Shown: positions 1 to 8,839, counted from the first letter of the stretch. The stretch is DNA of 53,897 bases from Mesobacterium_A hydrothermale (GCF_035818635.1 NZ_JAYLLH010000014.1:1-53897), one strand, 5' to 3'. Numbers and translations: made by a program. The notes: generated by a model from the sequence alone, not told the origin.

Positions 1-981
1 GCATCAGCATGACTCGCACGGCCAGCACCAAATGGGAATCCCAATTCGGACTCGTTTGTCGCGATCAATCCACTAGCGGTCCTTGGCGAGACTCTCGGGA
101 TCGACCTGGAACTGGAAGCGCAGGAGAAATCCGTCGGGCCGTTTCGCGCCGACATCTTGTGCAAGGACATCGGCACGGGCGCCTGGGTGCTTGTTGAAAA
201 CCAACTTGAACGGACCGATCACGGACACCTTGGGCAACTCCTGACCTATGCCTCGGGCCTGGAGGCGGTGACCATCATCTGGATTGCCGCCCGGTTCACG
301 GAGGAGCATCGCTCCACGCTGGACTGGCTGAACAAGATTACCGACGAGAGCTTTCGGTTTTTCGGCTTGGAGGTCGAACTCTGGCGGATCGGCGACTCCC
401 CGGCTGCGCCGAAATTCAACGTCGTCTCGAAGCCGAACGACTGGTCCCGCTCGGTCGCCCAAGCTGCCAGGGCGATCGACGAAGCGGACTTGACCGACAC
501 GCGCAAGATGCAACTCGACTACTGGACGGCATTTCATGCGGTTCTGAGCAAGGTTGGTGGTCCGGTCTCGGGCAATCGGAAGGCACAGCCGCAATCCTGG
601 ATGAACTATTCGATTGGTCGCACTGATTTTGCGCTGGGCACTGCCATGAACGGTTTCAAGCAGTGGCTACGCGCTGAGCTCTACATCAGCGGTGTTCATG
701 CTGATGCTCATTTCAACCTCTTGCACGATCAGAAGGACGCCATCGAACAGGAGCTCGGGTATACTCTCCAATGGGAGCAGTTGCCGTCGCGTCGGGATTG
801 CCGGATCGCCGCTTATCTGGATGACACTGACGCCCAAGATCAAAACGACTGGCCGCGGCAACACAAATGGCTGGCCGCGAAGCTTAACGACATGCACCGG
901 GCCTTCGTCGAGCGTGTCCGAAAGCTCAACGCGGACGAATGGCAACCTTACCCCCAAGCGTTGCCACCGAATGATGTTTAG
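1..981 (+). pseudogene. DUF4268 domain protein, 5' end disrupted
   Basis: The plus-strand frame ending at the TAG at 979-981 resembles DUF4268 / NucS-like nuclease-fold proteins, which often travel with mobile elements or restriction-type genes. The conserved core (VENQLERTDHGHLGQLLTYA, then ELWRIGDS and NDWS) is intact. Family similarity appears to begin near base 70, but the only start codon in this frame is the TTG at 157, and a TGA lies in frame at 10-12. The start of the family's N-terminus may lie in another frame from base 9 (ATG, then a W-E-S-Q-F stretch), implying a frameshift near bases 70-95. The alternative is a shortened protein of 274 residues starting at 157. The stop codon sits in a palindrome shared with the recombinase start. 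The biochemical role is unknown, and the damaged start is an inference from remembered family sequences. Confidence 0.6.
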
Positions 982-998
982 CCTATACTAAACATCAT
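961..998 (+). promoter_or_regulatory. Predicted leaderless promoter and palindromic operator of the recombinase
   Basis: A perfect 11-bp inverted repeat (ATGATGTTTAG at 971-981, CTAAACATCAT at 988-998) is separated by 6 bp and overlaps both the upstream stop codon and the recombinase ATG at 997. A -35-like TTGCCA (961-966) and a -10-like TATACT (985-990) are 18 bp apart. They would place transcription start at about 997, on the ATG itself. No Shine-Dalgarno sequence precedes the ATG. A leaderless, autoregulated transcript is inferred. Confidence 0.5.
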
Positions 999-2573
999 GC
1001 CAGCCAGAACGCTCACCCCCAAGCTCTCCGTCCTGCCGCCCAGCACCCGCGCGGTGATCTACGCCCGCGTCTCCTCCAAGGAGCAGGAGAAGGAGGGCTA
1101 CTCGATCCCCGCGCAGTTGAAGCTGCTAAAGGACTACGCCGCGGCCGAGGGCTTCACCGTGGCGAAGGAGTATGTGGACGTCGAGACCGCCAAGCAGACC
1201 GGCCGCGGCGCCTTTGGCGAGATGGTGAACTGGCTGCGTGCACATCCGGACATGCGGGTGGTCCTGGTCGAGAAGACCGACCGGCTCTATCGCAACCTCA
1301 AGGACTGGGTGACGATCGACGAGCTGGATGCCGAGATCCACTTCCCGAAGGAAGGGGTGGTCCTGTCGCGCGACTCGCGCTCGTCCGAGAAGTTCATGCA
1401 CGGCATCAAGGTGCTGATGGCGAAGAACTACATCGACAACCTGTCGGAAGAAGCCCGCAAGGGGATGCAGGAGAAGGCCGAGCAGGGCATCTGGCCGACC
1501 AAGACACCACTCGGCTACCTGAACGTCACCGGCCCAGACGGGCGCAAGGTGATCGCCGTCGATCAGGAGGTCGCGCCGATGATCACCAAGCTCTTCGAGT
1601 GGTATGCGACCGGCGAATACGCGCTGAAGGAGGTTGCCAAGAAGGCCCGCGCCGCCGGTCTGGTCTACAAGAAAAGCGGCGCGCCGGTGCCGACCAGCAC
1701 CGTGCATTCGATCCTTCGCAACCGTCTCTACACCGGCTGGTTCGAGTGGAACGGCAAGCTCTATCAAGGCAAGCACGACGCGCTGGTGCCGGTCGAGTTG
1801 TGGGAGCGGGTGCAGGGTGTCATGGACGGCCGGAACGCCAGCAAGCACCGGCGCATGACGCACGACTTCGCCTTCTCGGGCCTGATCGCCTGTGCGCGAT
1901 GCGGCTGCTCGGTGGTCGGCGAGATCAAGAAACAGAAATATATCTACTATCACTGCACCGGCTACGCCGACAGATGCCGGGCGAGCCTGCCTCGTGCCGT
2001 CGGAAGTATGTGCGCGAGGAGGTGTTGGAGCAGCAGTTCACCGCCATGCTTGGCCGGCTTCGCTTCGATGACGAGGTGCTGGAGTGGGTGCGCGAGGCCC
2101 TGCACGCCAGCCACGCCGACGAGCGCCGCGAGCATCAGGAGGCGATTGCGCGGCTCCAAGCCGAGCACGCCCGCCTCGGCGAGCGGATCAGCACGATGTA
2201 TGTCGACAAGCTCGACGGGAAGATCACCGGCGAGTTTTTCGAGGAGATGTCGGGCAAGTGGCGCGAAGAGCAGCGCCGCCTGCAACGGGACATCGAGCGC
2301 CACGAGGAAGCCGAGCAGTCCTACATGGAAGAAGGTTTGCGGATTCTCGAACTGGCTCGGAACGCGCAGGCCCTGTTCGAGCTCCAGCCGGCCCGCGAGA
2401 AGCGGCGGCTTCTGAATTTCGTGCTATCGAACTGCACCTGGGAGGATGGGGAGGTGGTCGCCACTTTCCGACAACCCTTTGATCTTTTGGCGGAAACTAC
2501 TGCTATCGCTGCGAGCGCAGCGGCCGAAGATAAGGCGAAATCCGATAAGAATGATATTTGGCTGGGGTGGTAG
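997..2573 (+). pseudogene. Large serine recombinase, single-base frameshift
   Basis: This is a site-specific recombinase of the large serine integrase/resolvase type, about 525 residues if repaired. The N-terminal resolvase domain has the Y-A-R-V-S-S motif with nucleophile Ser26 and Arg24. A recombinase domain follows (about residues 175-285), then a zinc ribbon beginning C-A-R-C-G-C with its second cysteine pair near Y-Y-H-C. The first frame degenerates after about base 1980, and homology continues one frame over (K-Y-V-R-E-E-V-L-E), into a coiled coil. One missing G in the GGG at 1979-1981 explains the shift. The restored frame ends at a TAG at 2571-2573 inside the 3' end of tRNA-Gln. It is probably the integrase of the island lying to the left. 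A sequencing error is the main alternative to a real mutation. Confidence 0.8.
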
Positions 2574-2633
2574 GATTCGAACCTACGGTACGCGGTACCA
2601 AAAACCGTTGCCTTACCACTTGGCTACACCCCA
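2559..2633 (-). tRNA. tRNA-Gln (anticodon UUG)
   Basis: The reverse complement folds as a tRNA. A 7-bp acceptor stem (TGGGGTG with CACCCCA), D arm, anticodon loop TTTTGGT with anticodon TTG, T arm with GGTTCGAATCC, discriminator G and an encoded CCA (2559-2561) are all visible. One A-C mismatch sits at the top of the anticodon stem. The 3' end overlaps the last 15 bases of the serine recombinase frame, so it is the likely integration site of the island to the left. Confidence 0.95.
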
Positions 2634-2761
2634 ACGTGGCGCAGGTATTACGACGGGAGACCGGGGGGATCAAGCCCCATTTGGCAGAAAAATCCGCGAA
2701 GTTCACAGGAAACGTCCGGCGTGGGAAATTGCCTTGGGGTGCTGGCCGGACTCCCGTCGCC

Positions 2762-3733
2762 TTATGCCGGCCCGCTGGCGGTGTCTGCAAATTCGAAGCG
2801 CGCCCGACCAGCCGCTTTCGCGGCATAAAGTGCGGCATCAGCCTGGGAGATAAGCTCTTCTGGTTGAAGAGTTTTCCCGGCGGGCCGCAGGGCAATTCCG
2901 ATACTGGCCGAAATCTCGCACGGGGTGCGGTGCCACAGGATCGGCTGCTCCAGCGCGGCGATCAGGCCGCTGGCAATTTGCCCGAGTCGCCGGTGTGACG
3001 TCAGCCCGTCAAACAACAGGATGAATTCATCCCCGCCCACGCGCGCCACCGTGTCTCCTCGACGCACTGCACCCAGCATGCGGCGTGCGGCCTCTTGCAG
3101 GATGTGATCACCGGCGGCGTGGCCCAAACCGTCGTTCACCGCCTTGAATCGGTCCAGATCAAGGTGCATCAGCGCAAGGTCACCGCCCCCTGCCAGCGCC
3201 CGCGCCAGCACGTGATCCAGCGCGCGGCGGTTTTTCAAACCGGTCAGCGTGTCGGTAAAAGCCTGTTCTTCCGCCGCGATTCGGGCAACCTGTAGCCGTC
3301 GGTTCAGACGACGTGATGCCTCTATCGCGGCGGATTTGGCTTCGAGCAGATAAAGCATTTCGACCGAAAGATCGGTCGGATCGAAATCGGCATTGGTCAA
3401 GGCATAGTCGCGCACGGCTTCGACCAGCGAGATTCCGAACGATAGGTTGATGACCGCGCCCCCCCGCCCATCCGGCACCAGCACCCCCTTGAGCGAGGTG
3501 CGCGGCACATCGCGGAACCGCAGGTGCAGGCGCTTGCCAGTTGCCCGCAGCAGATCGTCCATCTGTTGCAGGTCGGGCGGGCGGCGCAGGTCGAAGACAT
3601 CAAGAAATTGTCGCCCCTCCAAAGCGCTGCGCAGCTTTCGAAGGGTCGGCCCGGCCTGGACGATCCGCCCCTCGGCGTCCAGAACCGCGTGCATCGGGCA
3701 CAAGACCTTCAGCATGGGCATCTGCACCGTCAT
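2762..3733 (-). CDS. HNOBA-GGDEF diguanylate cyclase
   Basis: This is a cytoplasmic diguanylate cyclase of 323 residues that would make cyclic di-GMP. The N-terminal part (about 8-140) matches the heme-NO-binding-associated (HNOBA) domain, including C-P-M-H near residue 12, N-L-S-F-G-I near 96, and E-M-L-Y-L-L-E-A-K-S. A short linker leads to a GGDEF domain beginning D-T-L-T-G-L-K-N-R-R. The active site G-G-D-E-F is at 233-237, and an inhibitory site RxxD (R224 to D227) lies five residues upstream, so it should be active and product-inhibited. The ATG overlaps the stop of the upstream H-NOX-like gene by 4 bases (ATGA), indicating co-translation and functional pairing. Confidence 0.92.
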   Translation of the reverse strand: MTVQMPMLKVLCPMHAVLDAEGRIVQAGPTLRKLRSALEGRQFLDVFDLRRPPDLQQMDDLLRATGKRLHLRFRDVPRTSLKGVLVPDGRGGAVINLSFGISLVEAVRDYALTNADFDPTDLSVEMLYLLEAKSAAIEASRRLNRRLQVARIAAEEQAFTDTLTGLKNRRALDHVLARALAGGGDLALMHLDLDRFKAVNDGLGHAAGDHILQEAARRMLGAVRRGDTVARVGGDEFILLFDGLTSHRRLGQIASGLIAALEQPILWHRTPCEISASIGIALRPAGKTLQPEELISQADAALYAAKAAGRARFEFADTASGPA

Positions 3734-4338
3734 GGCGCACCTTTTCGCCGGTCTGCCACGCCCGCGGCCAGATCAAAACTGCGCCCTTCGGCATAAGAGG
3801 CATGGAAAACGGTGATCGCGATGGTTTCACAGTCCCCCGTCCGGCCCTTGTGCTCCAGACAGACCAGCGCACCATAGTCGTCGGCCATGGCCCGCAACAA
3901 CCCCACGAACACATGCCCGAACAAGCCGCCAAAGCCCCGGCAGTTCAACGTGAACTGTTGCGGACCATCATCGGTCAGGGCAAGCGCGGGCATGTCGAGA
4001 TCGGACAGCGCAAGTCGCACGCGGTCCTGCAAGTCGTCCAGAGAATGCAGGAAATCGATGAAATCCGCCCCGCCAAACCGCAAAAGCCGCCGCACCGACT
4101 GTGTGTTGGGATGTGACACCAGATAGGTACCCATATCTTCCAGCAAAGTATCTCGCGACTTGCCCAACACCTTTTCAGCCGCGGCAAGCACCCGATGCGC
4201 AAGGGCGGCATCGTAGCCCAGCATGGCTTCGAATTCGGCAAAATCCAGCGCGGCGGCATCGACCACGCCAAGCCAGCAATCTGCCCCGTAGGTGTCGGTC
4301 AGGAAGTTCTGGAAGCTGCGAAAGATCAAGCCGTGCAT
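3730..4338 (-). CDS. H-NOX (HNOB) family protein lacking the heme-ligand histidine
   Basis: This 202-residue protein matches the heme NO-binding fold (M-H-G-L-I-F start, L-L-R-F-G-G, F-L-H-S-L-D-D-L). H-NOX proteins normally bind heme through a proximal histidine and sense NO or O2. In a gapless alignment with the F-L-x-N-L-D-x-L-H segment of soluble guanylate cyclase, that histidine is Gln104 here. The heme-propionate motif YxSxR also appears lost, with C133, G135 and G137 at those positions. The ATG at 4338 was chosen because family members begin this way; an in-frame GTG at 4365 would add nine residues. It overlaps the diguanylate cyclase by 4 bases and probably controls it, but perhaps not through heme. 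Confidence 0.87.
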   Translation of the reverse strand: MHGLIFRSFQNFLTDTYGADCWLGVVDAAALDFAEFEAMLGYDAALAHRVLAAAEKVLGKSRDTLLEDMGTYLVSHPNTQSVRRLLRFGGADFIDFLHSLDDLQDRVRLALSDLDMPALALTDDGPQQFTLNCRGFGGLFGHVFVGLLRAMADDYGALVCLEHKGRTGDCETIAITVFHASYAEGRSFDLAAGVADRRKGAP

Positions 4339-4400
4339 GGTGAGAGTCCGCTGGTCTGCGGACACTCTGCGCGGGGGGGCTTAACGCCCGCTGAACGTTT

Positions 4401-6122
4401 TCAATTGTTGCTAAAGAGAACCATGTCCCCGATGGTCCATGCCTCGACGGTGACAGGGGCCAGCACGCCTACTCCGTTCAGCGTCCGGGTCAGAACCTCT
4501 TCAGGCAGGTTGAACCGCGTCCCGCCGGGCAATATCAACAGTTCTGGTCCCTGCTCCAGCCGGTCATCGGTGAACCGTAACGCCTGCGCCGTGACCCGGT
4601 TGCCGGTCTGCCGCAACAAGACGATCGCACGGGCGGGCGGGCCGGGCTGAAGCAGCAGCGCACAGCCGGGCTGGCCATCAAACGTGCGGTCACAAGCCTG
4701 CAACCACGGGTCCAGCGTCGTCTTGCCCAGAGCGTCAAACGCACCATCCGGCAGGTCGGCGTCCCGCGGAAAGACCGGCATCCGCTGGCGCAGATCGGCC
4801 CGTACCGGGGCGGCGTTCTGCACGTCGGTTTCCCTGCGGAACCGCCAAAGGCTGCTTGCGTCTTTGGCTTTGGCGATATCACCAGAAAGCTGAGGGTAAT
4901 CGGCCTCCAGCGATTCGAGGCCCCGCTTACCCGCAACGCCCCAATCGTGCACCATTTCGTACAAGGGCAGTTCAACAAACGCCCCGCCGGAATTGCGGTA
5001 AAGCCGCAGGTGGTCATTGGTGCTGATCGCTTCGGGGCGGAACAGGGGGGTCAGCCAGGCCACCGCAACCGCGACGGTCACCAGCGCCATGCCGATATTG
5101 GCTTGCCGGATCTCGCTCATCCATGTGCGTCCCCACAGCACGGCATAAGTGTAGATCAAACCATAGGCCATAATCACGAAGGCAAAGGTCATTGCCAGCA
5201 ACCGGTCCGGGGTCCAGCCGTGATCGGCCACGCGGATGAAGATCGCCGTGATCGACAATCCGCCCAGCACAGCGACCAGCACCGCCAGCAGCCGTACCGC
5301 ATGCTGCATCCAGCGCAGACTGATCGCCTCTTCCGCGTCGCGGTCGACGGAAACGGTCACCAGCAAGATCGCGGCAGAGGCCGCGGACATCAGCGTCAGC
5401 GCCGGGGAAAACGACCCGACCAGCCCCGACAGCCCCCGGAACGGCAAGGCGATGACAAAGATGACAATGACCACCAGAACCGGCGGCACCAGAAGGCGCA
5501 GCAGGCGCAGCACCAGGAAAGGAGAGATATAGTCGCGCAGTTCATGCACCACGCCCATGGCCAGGCCAAGGACAGACCCGCTGAGGATGTAGGGCACCGC
5601 GTCGATGTCCAGAAGATCGTCGATGATCGTTACACCGACGATCTTCAGCAACGCATCCGACAACATTACCAGCGCCCAGAATATCCCCGAGAACAGCGCG
5701 GCAGAGATATAGCGCACCATGATCGTCCAGGTCAGGTCGAACAGGGTGCCGTAGTCGCGCCATTTGCCTTGCAGCCCCGCCCCAAGGAAGGGCACGGCTA
5801 TCAGGATCAGCGTCACAACCGCAAGCGGCCCATAGCCAACGTCCAGAAACTGGCCGACCTTGGCGTGACGCCCGGAAGCCCAGACCAGCAACAGCCCGAT
5901 CCCCGCCCCAAGCCCTAACGACGGCAACAGAGTCTTTTGCATCGGGCTTGGCCCGCTGAGTGCCAGAACTGCGGTGAAAAAGGAAAACGCCAACGCCGAA
6001 AGGAACAGCCACATCCGGCCCCGTTCAAGGACATCCGGCGACAGGTCGAACAACGCCCAGCAAGCCAGCCCGGCGATACCGCCGACCAGCAACATCAAAA
6101 GGCGAAACCGTGCATCTGTCAT
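4401..6122 (-). CDS. DUF4153 multi-spanning membrane protein
   Basis: This 573-residue protein has about ten or more hydrophobic segments in its first 370 residues and a soluble C-terminal part of about 200 residues. The layout and sequence character match DUF4153 membrane proteins, whose function is not established. The start at the M-T-D-A-R-F methionine is supported by a GGGAGGAG ribosome-binding site just upstream; an earlier in-frame start would add 20 unlikely residues. It lies 62 bases behind the start of the H-NOX-like gene, on the same strand, and downstream of the methyltransferase gene. Confidence 0.82.
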   Translation of the reverse strand: MTDARFRLLMLLVGGIAGLACWALFDLSPDVLERGRMWLFLSALAFSFFTAVLALSGPSPMQKTLLPSLGLGAGIGLLLVWASGRHAKVGQFLDVGYGPLAVVTLILIAVPFLGAGLQGKWRDYGTLFDLTWTIMVRYISAALFSGIFWALVMLSDALLKIVGVTIIDDLLDIDAVPYILSGSVLGLAMGVVHELRDYISPFLVLRLLRLLVPPVLVVIVIFVIALPFRGLSGLVGSFSPALTLMSAASAAILLVTVSVDRDAEEAISLRWMQHAVRLLAVLVAVLGGLSITAIFIRVADHGWTPDRLLAMTFAFVIMAYGLIYTYAVLWGRTWMSEIRQANIGMALVTVAVAVAWLTPLFRPEAISTNDHLRLYRNSGGAFVELPLYEMVHDWGVAGKRGLESLEADYPQLSGDIAKAKDASSLWRFRRETDVQNAAPVRADLRQRMPVFPRDADLPDGAFDALGKTTLDPWLQACDRTFDGQPGCALLLQPGPPARAIVLLRQTGNRVTAQALRFTDDRLEQGPELLILPGGTRFNLPEEVLTRTLNGVGVLAPVTVEAWTIGDMVLFSNN

Positions 6123-6191
6123 GGTCCGCTCCTCCCTGCTTTCCGTGCGGGCAGCATGGGGTGGTTTCGGGGCCAAGTGCAAGCGCGGCCG

Positions 6192-7757
6192 TCAGAAATC
6201 GGTGGGTGCGCCGCCTTCCTCCTTGCGTTTTGCGACAAAGGCCTGAAGCTCTTCGTGGATCGCGTCGTCCATCGGCGGGGCCTCGAATTCGTTCACGATC
6301 GCCTTGTACATGTGATGCGCGCGCTCCACCGTCCAGACGCCGCCCGCCGCCTCCCACGCCTCGTAGTTCTTCCAGTCCGACAGGAACGGTTGATAGAATG
6401 CGGTGGTATAGCGATCCTGCGTGTGCTGGCAGCCGAAGAAATGGCCGTTCGGGCCGACCTCGGCAATCGTGTCAATGGCCAGCGCGTCGTCCGAGGTGTC
6501 CCAAATGTCGGGGTCCATGTAGCGGATCAACTGGTTCAGAACCTCGCAATCCATGATGAATTTTTCCGGGCTGGCGATCAGCCCGCCCTCAAGCCAGCCG
6601 GCGGCATGGTAGACCATGTTGGTGCCCGACTGGATCGCCGCCCACAGGCTGTGCTCGGTTTCCCACATTGCCTGTCCGTCCGGAACGTTGGCGGCACAGA
6701 CGCCCGAAGACCGCACCGGCAGGCCATAGAACCGCGCCATCTGGCCGGTCATCTGCGTGGCACGCATGTATTCCGGCGTGCCAAAGGCCGGTGCGCCCGA
6801 CTTCATGTCGACGTTCGACGTGAAGGTACCGATGACGCAGGGCGCGCCCGGATTGATGATCTGCGCCAGCACCACCGCCGCCAAGCCTTCGGCCAGCGAC
6901 TGCGCCACCGCGCCTGCCATGGTCACCGGGGCCATCGCCCCCGCCAGTGTGAACGGGGTCACCACCAACCCCTGCCCGCGCCGCGCCATCCGCATCCAGC
7001 CATCCAGCATCGGCCAATCATGTTTCAGCGGAGAGGTCGAGTTGATGTTGGTGTACATCCGAGGACTGGCGTCGAATTCCTCGTGTGTCAGCCCACTGGC
7101 GATGCGCACCATTTCCATCACGTCCTCGACCCGTTCGGGGCCAAGACTGTAGGCGTGCATCACCTTGTCGGTCAGCGTCAGCTTGTCATAAAGCACGTCC
7201 AGGTGCCGGACAGAGGCGTGGATATCCACCGGCTCTACCGGATAGCCGCCAGCGAAGTGGATGCAGTTGAAATACTGTGTCAGCTTCAACAGGTTCCGGC
7301 ACTGTTCGCGCGTGCCCGACACCTTGCGGCCAATCTCCAGGTCCCAGTAGTTCGGGGGCGAGGACACGTTGCCGAACAGGATATGCCCGCCACCGATGGT
7401 AATCTGCCGGTCGGGGTTGCGCGGGGTCAGGGTAAACTGATCCGGTGCCTTGGCCACCAGTTCCATCACCATGTCGCGCCCCATGCGGACGTTTTCGCCC
7501 GATACGGTACAACCGGCGGCCTTGAGGATGTCCAGCGCCTCGGGGTTGAGGAACTCGATCCCGATCTCTTCGAGGATGCGCATGGCGGCATTGTGCATCC
7601 GCGCGACGCCCTCCTCGGACATCGGTTCGGTTGGGCGGTCGCGGTTGATCGGCAAGGTCCAGGGCGCCTGCTCGATCAGGGCACTGCCCCGCCGTCCGGC
7701 GTGTCCGGCGCGGCCGCCGCTGCGTTTGCGTTTCTGGGGGGACGACAGTTCGGCCAT
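6192..7757 (-). CDS. MttB-family (trimethylamine/glycine-betaine type) methyltransferase
   Basis: This is a cytosolic 521-residue member of the MttB superfamily, corrinoid-dependent enzymes that demethylate quaternary or tertiary amines. The body runs from R-P-T-E-P-M-S-E-E through M-H-N-A-A-M-R-I-L-E-E-I-G-I-E-F and continues without interruption. There is no in-frame TAG, so it belongs to the non-pyrrolysine branch that includes glycine-betaine methyltransferases. A ribosome-binding site GGAG lies about 9 bases before the ATG at 7757. The basic stretch K-R-K-R-S-G-G-R-A-G near the N-terminus is not part of the catalytic barrel. No corrinoid protein or second methyltransferase gene is nearby, so the substrate cannot be set from context. 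Confidence 0.88.
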   Translation of the reverse strand: MAELSSPQKRKRSGGRAGHAGRRGSALIEQAPWTLPINRDRPTEPMSEEGVARMHNAAMRILEEIGIEFLNPEALDILKAAGCTVSGENVRMGRDMVMELVAKAPDQFTLTPRNPDRQITIGGGHILFGNVSSPPNYWDLEIGRKVSGTREQCRNLLKLTQYFNCIHFAGGYPVEPVDIHASVRHLDVLYDKLTLTDKVMHAYSLGPERVEDVMEMVRIASGLTHEEFDASPRMYTNINSTSPLKHDWPMLDGWMRMARRGQGLVVTPFTLAGAMAPVTMAGAVAQSLAEGLAAVVLAQIINPGAPCVIGTFTSNVDMKSGAPAFGTPEYMRATQMTGQMARFYGLPVRSSGVCAANVPDGQAMWETEHSLWAAIQSGTNMVYHAAGWLEGGLIASPEKFIMDCEVLNQLIRYMDPDIWDTSDDALAIDTIAEVGPNGHFFGCQHTQDRYTTAFYQPFLSDWKNYEAWEAAGGVWTVERAHHMYKAIVNEFEAPPMDDAIHEELQAFVAKRKEEGGAPTDF

Positions 7758-7856
7758 GGGGCTACTCCGATCGGGTTTGGCCCAGAAAACACCCGGCTCG
7801 CCCGGCAATCCTGCCGGTTTCCGACGCAAACTGTCGCTTTCCGCATGCCGCAGGTG

Positions 7857-8558
7857 TCAGGCAGTGCCCAGCCAGCCTGGCAGATGCCCGATATCGGGCA
7901 GGACCACATCGGCCAGCGGCGCCAGATCGGCCTGTGTCGCGGGGCCGGTCAGAACGCCCACCGTGCGCATTCCCGCCGCGCGCCCGGCAATCAGGTCATG
8001 GGCGCTGTCGCCAACCATTGCCACACGGGCCGGGTCGCGCCCCACCGCATCGGCAAAGGCCAGCAAAGGCGAAGGCGATGGTTTCGCGCCGTGCCCGCTG
8101 TCGAACCCGGCGATGAAATCGAACCGGTCCAGCACCCCCGCAGACCTGAGATGCGCGCGGGCCGCGACCTCGGTGTCATTGGTCATCACGCCCAAGGCCA
8201 GCCCAGCCCGCGCCAGCGCATCCAGCAATGGCGCCAGAGGCACGGCCGGGGCCAGTGGCGCGTTGACGGCCAGGTCGATCAGCACCGCCTCGATTTCTTC
8301 CACCGTGCGGTCCGGCAATGCCGAGGCGAGCGCTTCTGCCGCTTCGCGGTTGGTGCCTGCGATGACTACGCTGGTGGGATGAAACCGCCGCGCCGCGATG
8401 TCATAGTCCGCCGCATCGGCCAGCGCCTGCATCAGCACCGCATCCCCCGACGACAGCCGCTCCAGCGCTGACAAGGCCCAGACATCCCAGGTTGACGAGA
8501 AATCGAACAGCGTGCCGTCCTTGTCGAACAGCACCGCGTCCACCCCCGCGCCGGTCAT
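7857..8558 (-). CDS. HAD-superfamily hydrolase, phosphoglycolate-phosphatase-like
   Basis: This 233-residue protein has the HAD phosphatase motifs in order: motif I D-K-D-G-T-L-F-D (nucleophile Asp near residue 12), motif II V-M-T-N-D-T, and motif III K-P with V-G-D-S-A-H-D (acidic metal-binding pair). A helical cap occupies about residues 20-100, as in the Gph/beta-phosphoglucomutase subgroup. The substrate is not determined; phosphoglycolate is the family default. It overlaps the upstream DUF3572 gene by 4 bases (ATGA), so the two are probably co-translated. Confidence 0.88.
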   Translation of the reverse strand: MTGAGVDAVLFDKDGTLFDFSSTWDVWALSALERLSSGDAVLMQALADAADYDIAARRFHPTSVVIAGTNREAAEALASALPDRTVEEIEAVLIDLAVNAPLAPAVPLAPLLDALARAGLALGVMTNDTEVAARAHLRSAGVLDRFDFIAGFDSGHGAKPSPSPLLAFADAVGRDPARVAMVGDSAHDLIAGRAAGMRTVGVLTGPATQADLAPLADVVLPDIGHLPGWLGTA

Positions 8559-8839
8559 GTCCAGTGTACCTGCTCACCGCCGGGCAATGCCGCGCGCGCC
8601 TGCGCCAGATCCTCGTATCGGATCTGCACATGATCGCAGAACGCGGTGACCCAGGCGTCGTCCATCAGCAGGAAATCCAGTACAGCGCCCTGCATCGCCG
8701 GATCGGTGACGCCCGCCCTCAAATCGTCCAGTCCGGCACCGGTCGCCCCAAGAAAGACCGGCAACAGGTCGTCATGCGCAACAAGCCACGAAATGGCCTG
8801 TAGCCCAAGGGTTTCGGCAGCATCCTGCGACATCGACAT
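8555..8839 (-). CDS. DUF3572 family protein
   Basis: A small acidic protein of about 94 residues matching DUF3572, an alphaproteobacterial family of unknown function. Recognisable features are L-G-L-Q-A-I-S-W-L-V, D-D-L-L-P-V-F-L-G, L-D-F-L-L-M-D-D-A-W and the C-terminal A-L-P-G-G-E-Q-V-H-W-T. The start is uncertain: ATG at 8839, a second ATG six bases later, or TTG at 8872 are all open, and none has a good ribosome-binding site. It overlaps the HAD hydrolase gene and diverges from the PleD-like gene. Confidence 0.8.
   Translation of the reverse strand: MSMSQDAAETLGLQAISWLVAHDDLLPVFLGATGAGLDDLRAGVTDPAMQGAVLDFLLMDDAWVTAFCDHVQIRYEDLAQARAALPGGEQVHWT

Noticed and set aside
6192..7757. Pyrrolysine-containing trimethylamine methyltransferase
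   Set aside because: No in-frame TAG interrupts the gene and no pyl genes are present.
5937..8471. Very long open frame on the plus strand opposite DUF4153 and the MttB-family gene
   Set aside because: It is antisense to well-recognised genes, has no family character, and reflects high-GC codon structure.
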